Below the pieces are notes generated by a model. It searched no databases, was not told the origin of the DNA, and saw nothing but the letters and a program-made list of their open reading frames with translations. Of a stretch of 6,274 nt of DNA, positions 1 to 6,193 are shown one piece after another. Numbering within the stretch: position 1 is the stretch's first letter; every line of letters starts with the position of its first letter. The position numbers were made by a program, and so were the translations under genes. This stretch comes from Chloroflexota bacterium (GTDB taxonomy: Bacteria; Chloroflexota; Anaerolineae; Anaerolineales; UBA4823): positions 1-6,274 of the forward strand of contig JAAZNS010000472.1 in NCBI GenBank assembly GCA_012798185.1, read 5' to 3'.

Positions 1-64
1 AAGTATAATCCATCGATACGACGACATCATCGATCACCTTCATTGGACTTTGTATGTTTTCCAT
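1..64 (-). CDS. FKBP/SlyD-type peptidyl-prolyl cis-trans isomerase, N-terminal fragment (cut by window edge)
   Basis: The minus strand from 64 reads 21 codons, M-E-N-I-Q-S-P-M-K-V-I-D-D-V-V-V-S-M-D-Y-T, and then leaves the window. The pattern K-V-x-D-D-V-V-V-S-M-D-Y-T matches the start of FKBP-type prolyl isomerases of the SlyD group, whose first strand is typically K-(V/I)-x-x-(D/G)-x-V-V-x-(L/M)-x-Y-x-L. Members catalyse proline isomerisation and act as folding chaperones in the cytoplasm; some have histidine-rich metal-binding tails, which cannot be checked here. Start choice: GGAG sits six bases before the ATG at 64, a textbook spacing. The internal Met8 is closer to the usual family start but has no such site, so a seven-residue extension is likely. 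The gene lies 182 bases downstream of the PIG-L gene on the same strand; co-transcription is possible but unproven. Family assignment rests on only about 13 residues. Confidence 0.72.
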   Translation of the reverse strand, partial: MENIQSPMKVIDDVVVSMDYT

Positions 65-69
65 TTTAG

Positions 70-74
70 TCTCC
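70..74 (-). promoter_or_regulatory. Ribosome binding site of the SlyD-like gene
   Basis: The minus strand reads GGAGA here, with six bases between GGAG and the ATG at 64. It supports that ATG over the internal Met codon seven codons later. The serine acetyltransferase gene at the other end of the window has a nearly identical arrangement (ATGGAGA followed by the start codon). Confidence 0.65.
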
Positions 75-96
75 ATTCAAAAAAATATGTATTAAC

Positions 97-162
97 GGCA
101 TTCGTTTAGGAGACATTGGTTATTTTGCTTACCTACTTCAAAATTCATGAATTAGGAATGCC
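97..162. repeat. Inverted repeat GGCATTC/GAATGCC with internal 12-bp palindrome, upstream of the SlyD-like gene
   Basis: GGCATTC at 97-103 is the exact reverse complement of GAATGCC at 156-162, leaving a 52-base interior. Inside it, AATTCATGAATT at 142-153 is a perfect 12-bp palindrome. On the minus strand the arms could close a leader RNA domain ending about 32 bases before the SlyD-like start codon, or the palindrome could bind a dimeric regulator. No U-run follows either arm, so it does not look like an intrinsic terminator, and I recognise no riboswitch class. A seven-base match at this spacing can arise by chance. Confidence 0.3.
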
Positions 163-212
163 AGAACAATAACTAACACCTCCCCCAATGCTTTATTGAA
201 TGATTTTATCAT
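138..212 (-). CDS. Possible 24-residue hydrophobic small protein (unproven)
   Basis: An ATG at 212 opens a 24-codon frame ending in TGA at 138-140. The peptide is charged and polar at its start (M-I-K-S-F-N-K), then has an almost uninterrupted hydrophobic stretch (V-L-V-I-V-L-A-F-L-I), and ends H-E-F. That is the shape of a single-pass membrane micropeptide, and it fills part of the gap between the deacetylase and the SlyD-like gene on the same strand. Against it: there is only a weak GAG eight bases before the ATG, the strong purine run GGGGGAGG lies inside the frame rather than before it, and short hydrophobic frames arise by chance in AT-rich DNA. I do not recognise a family. Confidence 0.2.
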   Translation of the reverse strand: MIKSFNKALGEVLVIVLAFLIHEF

Positions 213-246
213 ATAGAGAACTCAAAAAGGACAGGTAACAAAATAA

Positions 247-1098
247 TCAAATCCCCTCGAACAAATCTTTTTCCTTTACCTTTCCATTGACTTCAGGATA
301 AGCACGCATAAAATAATCCACCTGCGGCATTATCATGGAAATCCAGCGCAAGGGTCCTTTCCTGATTACTGCACCTGCCAGCTGGCTGGAATGACATAAA
401 GCCGCTTCTTCCCGCTGAGCTAATGCTTGGTGAATATCGATTCTGGCATGGATAGGATAATCGCTGTTTTCTAATATCTCAATCAAATCGATATCCTCAT
501 TCTTACCGATTCGTCGGGGATCTCTTCCTAATAAAGGTAAAATCTTCGCTGCCAGTTTGAGCCATCCCAGCGGCATAACCGAAAAATAGAGCTTATCGGG
601 ATGCCAGGAAGGGTAACCATTAGCAAACGATGCATCTTCAGCCATGGAGAATGCGCTTACAGTTGCCCGATGGATAGCAATATGATCGGGATGCTGATAA
701 CCACCATTGGGACTGAAAGTAACCACCACATGAGGTTTAATTTGGCGTATTAATGTCGCGATTTTTTCGGCTACTTCATCTAAATGAGCAGATGCCAGAG
801 CCTTGGGATGTTGATTATCCGGAGAGCCGGGCATACCCGAATCCCGATAATCTAAAAAATGCACCTGGGTTAAACCTAATTTTTCAGCAGCACAGCGCAA
901 TTCAAATTCGCGGCGTTCTGCAACCGATGAAAAACCCCGCATCAATTGGGCATCGACCTCGCCCACCTCGCCCCGCGTACCACAGATCAAATGCACTGCG
1001 ACGCCGCGTTGGGCATACAATGCTAATGTCCCCCCTATGCCAAAAGATTCATCATCCGGATGGGCTAATACAGCTAATAATACTTTCTTATTTGTCAT
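247..1098 (-). CDS. PIG-L/LmbE-family zinc-dependent N-deacetylase
   Basis: The 283-residue product is a complete PIG-L/LmbE deacetylase. These are Zn-dependent hydrolases that remove N-acetyl groups from GlcNAc-type substrates (for example MshB in mycothiol synthesis, BshB in bacillithiol synthesis). The signature A-H-P-D-D-E is at residues 12-17 and G-G-Y-Q-H-P-D-H at 132-139. By alignment to MshB, His13, Asp16 and His139 should bind zinc, Asp15 should be the general base, and His136 should polarise the substrate. A C-terminal C-H-S-S-Q motif (235-239) is also typical of the MshB-like branch. No signal peptide is seen, so it is probably cytoplasmic. The start at 1098 places the zinc motif at the usual depth, although no clear Shine-Dalgarno precedes it. 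The substrate cannot be told from sequence: a thiol-sugar precursor, a glycolipid or another amidated sugar are all possible. It is divergent from the cyclase gene. Confidence 0.92.
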   Translation of the reverse strand: MTNKKVLLAVLAHPDDESFGIGGTLALYAQRGVAVHLICGTRGEVGEVDAQLMRGFSSVAERREFELRCAAEKLGLTQVHFLDYRDSGMPGSPDNQHPKALASAHLDEVAEKIATLIRQIKPHVVVTFSPNGGYQHPDHIAIHRATVSAFSMAEDASFANGYPSWHPDKLYFSVMPLGWLKLAAKILPLLGRDPRRIGKNEDIDLIEILENSDYPIHARIDIHQALAQREEAALCHSSQLAGAVIRKGPLRWISMIMPQVDYFMRAYPEVNGKVKEKDLFEGI

Positions 1099-1122
1099 AG
1101 ATTGGGTATCCGAAACAGTCGG

Positions 1123-1131
1123 ATTATACCA
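1123..1131 (-). promoter_or_regulatory. Candidate extended -10 promoter of the PIG-L gene
   Basis: The minus strand reads TGGTATAAT: a perfect TATAAT (1123-1128) preceded by the TGn of an extended -10 element. It ends 24 bases before the start codon at 1098, predicting a leader of roughly 15-20 bases. No good -35 hexamer lies 16-18 bases upstream, which extended -10 promoters tolerate. No binding protein or start site has been measured. Confidence 0.5.
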
Positions 1132-1145
1132 ATTTGTTAGTTATT

Positions 1146-1159
1146 AATTTAGCTAAATT
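1146..1159. repeat. 14-bp perfect palindrome in the divergent control region
   Basis: AATTTAGCTAAATT is fully self-complementary about the AGCT at 1151-1154. It falls where the -35 contact of the candidate PIG-L promoter would be, so a bound dimeric repressor could block that promoter. It is rich in A and T, in an AT-rich gap, so chance is a real alternative. Confidence 0.35.
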
Positions 1160-1238
1160 TAACCCAATAAATCCCATTTATTTATATGATAATAAGTAAT
1201 TTATTGCTTGAGCATTTATGATAATGGTATCAATAGTT

Positions 1239-1247
1239 TGGTATGAT
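1239..1247 (+). promoter_or_regulatory. Candidate extended -10 promoter of the diguanylate cyclase gene
   Basis: TGGTATGAT on the plus strand is a TGn plus a five-of-six match to TATAAT (1242-1247). It has the same TTGGTAT-purine-AT core as the opposing PIG-L promoter. It would start RNA near 1254 and give a leader of about 50 bases. No -35 match is convincing. An alternative is TTGACA at 1261-1266 with TGCAAT at 1286-1291, but the 19-base spacer is long and it would leave an almost leaderless message. Confidence 0.35.
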
Positions 1248-1304
1248 AGTTGCAATTATATTGACACCTACACCAACTTTTGTGATGCAATAAATCGATA
1301 GAAT

Positions 1305-4241
1305 ATGCTGTTGCAATTCTCACCCTATGCAATCGCGTTTTTTATTACTGGGGGATTATTTATATTGATTTCGATAAGGATTTTGGATCGGCGAAATTCA
1401 TCCAGAAGAATTCCTCTATTTTTTATGTTAACAGCCATCGCGGTGTGGAATTTATCTTCAGGAATGGAAATGATCAGCCAATCATTACCCGCTAAAATTT
1501 CCTGGTCTAAATTCGAATACCTGGGATCAGCAGCTGCCGCTCCTTTATTATTAATTTTCTGTCTCGAATACACTCGTAATACAAAACTTCTTACCCGGCG
1601 TAATATCTTTCTCCTATTTATCGTCCCCCTAGTCATTTTGGGGTTTGTCATCACCAACGAACGGCATAAACTAATCTGGACGGAAATCACCCCAAGCCCC
1701 GCTGGGTATAACCTTTATGTTTACCACCACGGCATTTTATTTTGGGTCTATGTAGCTTATAATTATTTGTTGGTCTTAGCTGCTGTTATCACCTTTGTCC
1801 GCGCCTTCAAACAAATACCTAAAACATATCAGCCTCATTTGATTGGATTGTTGATAGGGATTTTTATTCCATGTGTTGCTAGTATTCTTTATTCCTTTAA
1901 TGTCAACCCGATACCAGGATTTGATATACCGGCTTTGTCTTTTTCTCTTACAGGATTGGTAATTTATTGGTTTATGATCCGATATCACCTTTTTGATATC
2001 GTTCCGCTAGCCCGACAAACATTGATAGAGAATCTCAGTGACGGTGTATTAGTTTTAGATGAGTTCGACCGTATTATCGATATAAACCCTGCCGCACAAA
2101 AAATATTTTCCATAACCGAACCTGTGATCGGGGAATATGCCGAAAACGCCCTGCCAAATTGGCAGGAATTCGAAGAATATCTTGATCGGGTTGACGATTC
2201 CCGGAGTGAATTATTCATTAAAAGCACGCCTCCCAAATATACCAGCATCTGTGTCACTAATATAAAAAATCAAAAAGGCGAAGTAAATGGGAAAATAATA
2301 TCCCTACGGGATATTACAGAACAAAAACGCACAGAATTGGCACTAAGTGAAAGTGAGAGAAAATATCGTTCTATCTTTGAAAATTCCCAGGTGGGGATAT
2401 TCCGTAGCGAAATCAGTAGCGGGAAAATACTGGAATGCAACGACCATATGGCTCAAATACTCGGTTTTGCCAATCGCGAAGCGTTATTGGAAGAAGGATT
2501 TACAACCCTCGAACATTATGTTGTTCCTGAAGACCGTTCAAGGATTATCAATGATTTAATCGATGGCGAGATAGAAAACGTCGAAATTCAATTCCTTCGC
2601 CGCGATCAGACACCGATTATTCTCGATTTCTCTCTGCGCATATTCCCAGATTTTGGATATATAGAAGGCATCGCCTCTGACATAACCGAACGAAAACGAA
2701 CTGAAGCTGCCGAACGTGAACAACGCCTCATGGCAGAGTCTTTACAAGATATCGCTAAGGCTCTAAACAGCACGCTAAATCTTGATGAAGTCTTGGATCG
2801 TATATTAGAAAATATCGGATGTCTTCTTCCCTTTAATACAGTTGATGTTTTAATGCTCGATGAAAATCACCAAGAAGCCCACATCGTCCGCTGTGCAGGT
2901 TATGAAAATTTTTCCAAAGATAATCATATCTCAATATTGAATCTAAAATTAAACCTTGAAACGACGAAAAACTTGCGTACAGTTTATCAAACGCGGCAGC
3001 CTCTACTAATTGATAATGTAGCAACGTTCGACTGGATTTCTACTCCTCAAACGAGTTGGATACAATCCAATCTTTGTGCTCCCATCATTATTAAAGATAA
3101 AGTAGAAGGATTCCTCAGCCTTAGCAGCAATCAATCACATTTTTTCAAACCTGAACATGCCGAATACCTGCAGGCATTCGCCGATCAATCAGCAATTGCA
3201 ATCCAAAATGCCCGTTTATTTACTGAAACCCAACGCCACACCGATCAAATAAGCGCTTTATACCGAATAGGTCAAACGCTCAACCTAGATCTCGAAATCG
3301 ATCAAATCCTATCTGATCTTTATGATCAATGCAAAATAATGCTGCCCATGGATATTTTTTATGTTGCTGTCTATGAAGAGCAAACACATTTATTGCATCA
3401 TCCTCTATTTGTAGAACACGGACAACAACTTACTATATATCCTCGAGATATACGTTTACAGCCAGGCTTAACCGGTGAAGTAATTTATAGTCAAAAAACG
3501 ATTTATCTGCCAGATACATTAAGCCCAGGCGTTGAAGCACAGCATCATATCATCCATACCGGAGGAAAACCTTCCAGGTCTTATGTTGGCGTACCGCTGA
3601 TCGTAAGAGGTAAAGTGGTGGGGGTGATATCCATGCAAAGTTATCAAGCCAATGCATATAACAGCGAACAAATCCATCTTTTCGAGACCATCGCCAACCA
3701 GGCTGGAATTGTTATCCAAAATGCCAACCTTTTCCAAGAAATGAAACAAATGGCTGTTACCGACTCATTGACACAATTATATAACCGGCGATTTACCGAA
3801 ATCACCCTTGAAACTGAGTTTAAGCGCTGCGAACGCTACAACACGGATCTCACCATCGGCTTTTTCGATATCGATGACTTTAAACAAATCAATGACCGTT
3901 TTGGTCATGCCTGCGGAGATGTTGTTCTAAAAATAGTTGCTGAACATTTAAATACATGTACTCGCTTCGTTGATTTTTCAGCCCGAATTGGCGGAGATGA
4001 ATTTTTAATCATATTCCCCCACACGAAATTAGATGATGCCTGGATTGTTTTAAAAAGGTTACAAGAAAACTTGCGCCAGTGTATCATTTCATGCACAGGT
4101 GAATTTATCACTATTAGTGGAGGAGTTACTTCTTGGTTACCCGGTGATAAGCCAGAGGATATTTTAATCAGAGCAGATGACTTAATGTATCAAGCAAAAC
4201 GGCTTGGGAAAAATCAAATCATTAAAGATATTCATCTATGA
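1305..4241 (+). CDS. Membrane-anchored diguanylate cyclase, 7TM-PAS-PAS-GAF-GAF-GGDEF
   Basis: This 978-residue protein should make cyclic di-GMP from two GTP at the inner face of the membrane. Residues 1-230 hold about seven hydrophobic helices resembling the 7TM sensor found at the N terminus of some histidine kinases, ending Y-H-L-F-D-I-V-P. Two PAS domains follow (about 238-340 and 350-462), each ending in the D-I-T-E-(Q/R)-K-R-T-E linker. Two GAF domains follow (about 480-640 and 650-812), each ending in I-Q-N-A-(R/N)-L-F. The GGDEF domain covers about 815-975: D-S-L-T-Q-L-Y-N-R-R at its start, F-D-I-D-D-F-K for metal and GTP, and G-G-D-E-F at 896-900, all intact. R-F-V-D at 887-890, five residues before GGDEF, is a complete RxxD inhibitory site, so product feedback is expected. 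There is no kinase or EAL domain. An in-frame TAG at 1299-1301 forbids an upstream start; no clear Shine-Dalgarno is visible. The ligands of the sensor domains are unknown. Confidence 0.93.
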   Translation: MLLQFSPYAIAFFITGGLFILISIRILDRRNSSRRIPLFFMLTAIAVWNLSSGMEMISQSLPAKISWSKFEYLGSAAAAPLLLIFCLEYTRNTKLLTRRNIFLLFIVPLVILGFVITNERHKLIWTEITPSPAGYNLYVYHHGILFWVYVAYNYLLVLAAVITFVRAFKQIPKTYQPHLIGLLIGIFIPCVASILYSFNVNPIPGFDIPALSFSLTGLVIYWFMIRYHLFDIVPLARQTLIENLSDGVLVLDEFDRIIDINPAAQKIFSITEPVIGEYAENALPNWQEFEEYLDRVDDSRSELFIKSTPPKYTSICVTNIKNQKGEVNGKIISLRDITEQKRTELALSESERKYRSIFENSQVGIFRSEISSGKILECNDHMAQILGFANREALLEEGFTTLEHYVVPEDRSRIINDLIDGEIENVEIQFLRRDQTPIILDFSLRIFPDFGYIEGIASDITERKRTEAAEREQRLMAESLQDIAKALNSTLNLDEVLDRILENIGCLLPFNTVDVLMLDENHQEAHIVRCAGYENFSKDNHISILNLKLNLETTKNLRTVYQTRQPLLIDNVATFDWISTPQTSWIQSNLCAPIIIKDKVEGFLSLSSNQSHFFKPEHAEYLQAFADQSAIAIQNARLFTETQRHTDQISALYRIGQTLNLDLEIDQILSDLYDQCKIMLPMDIFYVAVYEEQTHLLHHPLFVEHGQQLTIYPRDIRLQPGLTGEVIYSQKTIYLPDTLSPGVEAQHHIIHTGGKPSRSYVGVPLIVRGKVVGVISMQSYQANAYNSEQIHLFETIANQAGIVIQNANLFQEMKQMAVTDSLTQLYNRRFTEITLETEFKRCERYNTDLTIGFFDIDDFKQINDRFGHACGDVVLKIVAEHLNTCTRFVDFSARIGGDEFLIIFPHTKLDDAWIVLKRLQENLRQCIISCTGEFITISGGVTSWLPGDKPEDILIRADDLMYQAKRLGKNQIIKDIHL

Positions 4242-4242
4242 T

Positions 4243-5397
4243 CTAATATACAGCAAGTGAAGGATCGACTTCTTTTGCCCAGGCATTGATTCCGCCCGTT
4301 AAATTTTTAATTCTGTTAAACCCCGCTCCTAACAATATTTCCATTGCCCGTCTTGATCGTACACCTGATCTGCATATCAAAACATAATACCTGGCGCTGT
4401 CCAACTCACTCAGACGGGAAGGTAATTGCCCCAAGGGAATATTCTTTGAACCTTCGATCATGGAGATTTCCAATTCGTGCGGTTCGCGTACATCAAGCAA
4501 CTCCACATTTTCCCCGCGCTTTAAAAGGTCAGCCAGTTCCCTGGGGGAGATCTCCAAGATTGCCTCTTGATTTTCTTCAACATGTTCCCTGCCGGGAACC
4601 CCGCAAAATGCATCATAATCAATTAATTCGGTGATTTCCGGGTGCATTCCACAGATTTTACATGCTGAATTCTTTCGCAATTTTACATATTCAAAAGTCA
4701 TATCCAGGGCATTGTAGATTAATAATTTCCCAATTAACAATTCTCCAATACCCAAAACATGTTTTATTGCCTCTGTCGCCTGAATAGTGCCAATCGTGCC
4801 CGGTAAAATGCCTAATACCCCACCTTCTGCACAGGTCGGAACGATATTGGGGGGTGGGGGTTCGGGAAATAAACAACGATAACACGGCCCTTCTTTGGCA
4901 TAGAAAACGCTGGCTTGACCCTCGAACCGAAAAATCGAACCGTAAATATTGGGTTTTCCTAATAAGACGCATACATCATTGGAGAGATAGCGGGTTGGGA
5001 AATTATCGCTGCAATCGATGACCACATCATAATCTCCGGCTATGCGCATGGCATTCTCCGATGTAAATACCTCATTATAGGTATCGATTTGAATTTCCGG
5101 ATTTACATCCATCATCCGGGTTTTAGCTGATTCAACTTTTAGTTTCCCCAATGTTGATGATCCGTGAATTATCTGGCGCTGCAAGTTGGAATATTCCACT
5201 TTATCGTAATCGATTATCCCAATTCTCCCTATCCCCGCAGCTGCCAGGTATAACGCCACCGGAGAACCCAGCCCGCCCGTCCCAATGACTAAAATCGAAG
5301 CAGCCTTTAATTTGCGCTGTCCCTCCATCCCCACTTCTGGGATTAACAAGTGACGAGAATAGCGTAATATTTCTTCATGGGATAATTCTGCCATCAT
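4243..5397 (-). CDS. MoeZ-type sulfur-carrier adenylyltransferase/sulfurtransferase (MoeB/ThiF domain plus rhodanese)
   Basis: The 384-residue product fuses an E1-like MoeB/ThiF domain (about 8-250) to a rhodanese domain (about 280-378). Such proteins adenylate the C-terminal Gly-Gly of small sulfur carriers (MoaD, ThiS, CysO type) and convert it to a thiocarboxylate. Visible parts are the nucleotide loop G-T-G-G-L-G-S-P (39-46), Arg74 and Lys87, Asp131 in D-C-S-D-N, zinc pairs C172/C175 and C246/C249, the crossover-loop Cys189 in P-T-C-A-E-G-G, and the rhodanese loop C-R-S-G-V-R-S with catalytic Cys342. All are intact, so it should be active. The start at 5397 has GAGG ten bases before it; the adjacent second ATG is equally possible. 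It lies 75 bases after the serine acetyltransferase on the same strand with no terminator between, so it is probably the second gene of that transcript. Cysteine, molybdopterin, thiamin or tRNA thiolation are all possible pathways. Confidence 0.92.
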   Translation of the reverse strand: MMAELSHEEILRYSRHLLIPEVGMEGQRKLKAASILVIGTGGLGSPVALYLAAAGIGRIGIIDYDKVEYSNLQRQIIHGSSTLGKLKVESAKTRMMDVNPEIQIDTYNEVFTSENAMRIAGDYDVVIDCSDNFPTRYLSNDVCVLLGKPNIYGSIFRFEGQASVFYAKEGPCYRCLFPEPPPPNIVPTCAEGGVLGILPGTIGTIQATEAIKHVLGIGELLIGKLLIYNALDMTFEYVKLRKNSACKICGMHPEITELIDYDAFCGVPGREHVEENQEAILEISPRELADLLKRGENVELLDVREPHELEISMIEGSKNIPLGQLPSRLSELDSARYYVLICRSGVRSRRAMEILLGAGFNRIKNLTGGINAWAKEVDPSLAVY

Positions 5398-5472
5398 CTT
5401 CTGGTTGCCTCGCTTCTCTACTATTCAATTCTTTATCTTCCCGATTTTTTAATCATATCGCAGTGTACAACA

Positions 5473-6183
5473 TTATATCGAAAAATCCTCCCCCCGCCAC
5501 ATACCGCCTTCCGGGATATGAATATGAACCGGAGCATGTTCGTGTCCATGTCCATTGAGGCGCTTCTCAAGCATATTCACACGCGTCAACAATGTCGTTA
5601 ATGAAACGCCAATCAAATCCGGAAGGTTGGTATGATTTAAGTCGGGCGCATCAGATGCCAAATGGGGCTTACTGCGCGAAACCACCTGTCCCGGTACACC
5701 TACCACTACCGAATTGGGCGGCACAGATTTTATTACGACTGCATTAGCCCCTATGCGGCTGTCACTGCCTACCGTAATCGCACCTAACACTTTGGCACCA
5801 GCGCCGATCACAACCCTGTCTCCGATGGTCGGATGGCGTTTACCTTTATTCAGGCTTGTGCCCCCCAACGTTACACCGTGATACAGCGTTACATCATCAC
5901 CGATTTCTGCTGTTTCACCAATCACCACGCCCATGCCATGGTCGATAAAAAACCCTTTTCCGATAACTGCCCCGGGATGAATTTCAATCCCAGTCAGGCT
6001 GCGAGTGATCTGTGAAATCCATCGCCCAATCAACTTAAAATTATGCGTCCAAAACCAATGTGCTACACGATGCCACCAAACTGCATGCAATCCGGGATAA
6101 CATAGAATGATTTCCAAAATACTCCTGGCAGCTGGATCTCGCTCAAAGATCGATTGAATATCGCGGTGAAAAGTAATTTTCAT
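5473..6183 (-). CDS. cysE: Serine O-acetyltransferase
   Basis: The enzyme transfers acetyl from acetyl-CoA to L-serine, giving O-acetylserine for cysteine synthase. The 236 residues are the short EpsC-like type: a brief helical N-terminal part with E-R-D-P-A-A (14-19), then a left-handed hexapeptide beta-helix (about 66-165). By family alignment Asp81-His82 (D-H-G-M-G) is the catalytic pair, His117 (K-R-H-P) and Asp16 help bind substrate, and Y-H-G-V-T-L-G-G-T (101-109) is the usual CoA-side motif. After the helix comes a tail with a short leucine-rich helix (187-209), five histidines at 212-222, and a terminal D-F-S-I. Ending in isoleucine is the feature by which other acetyltransferases dock into cysteine synthase. 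Start choice: GGAG lies six bases before the ATG at 6183. An in-frame ATG at 6195 would add four residues, but it has no ribosome site and overlaps the GGAG. The gene leads the MoeZ-like gene. Confidence 0.94.
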   Translation of the reverse strand: MKITFHRDIQSIFERDPAARSILEIILCYPGLHAVWWHRVAHWFWTHNFKLIGRWISQITRSLTGIEIHPGAVIGKGFFIDHGMGVVIGETAEIGDDVTLYHGVTLGGTSLNKGKRHPTIGDRVVIGAGAKVLGAITVGSDSRIGANAVVIKSVPPNSVVVGVPGQVVSRSKPHLASDAPDLNHTNLPDLIGVSLTTLLTRVNMLEKRLNGHGHEHAPVHIHIPEGGMWRGEDFSI

Positions 6184-6189
6184 GGTTAT

Positions 6190-6193
6190 CTCC
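6190..6193 (-). promoter_or_regulatory. Ribosome binding site of the serine acetyltransferase gene
   Basis: GGAG on the minus strand, six bases before the ATG at 6183. It decides the start codon, because the alternative ATG at 6195 supplies the first G of this very site and has no purine run before it. Part of this site can pair with UCCAU just upstream (see the leader entry). Confidence 0.65.

Noticed and set aside
200..212. ATGAT/ATCAT hairpin as a terminator for the PIG-L gene
   Set aside because: The stem is five mostly A-T pairs with a three-base loop and is not followed by a U-run on the minus strand, so it is too weak to call a terminator.
753..1100. A 115-codon plus-strand frame opposite the PIG-L gene
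   Set aside because: It lies antisense within a clearly conserved gene and its product is low-complexity with no recognisable family or ribosome site, so it is a shadow frame.
1261..1266. A perfect TTGACA as the -35 of the cyclase promoter
   Set aside because: At 17 bases the downstream hexamer is GATGCA, a poor match. The best partner (TGCAAT) needs a 19-base spacer and would leave a leader of only a few bases, so it is kept only as an alternative.
4849..4862. G-rich run as a possible quadruplex or slippage site in the MoeZ-like gene
   Set aside because: It encodes the P-E-P-P-P-P stretch before the catalytic cysteine loop, which is usual in this family, and the frame is intact on both sides.
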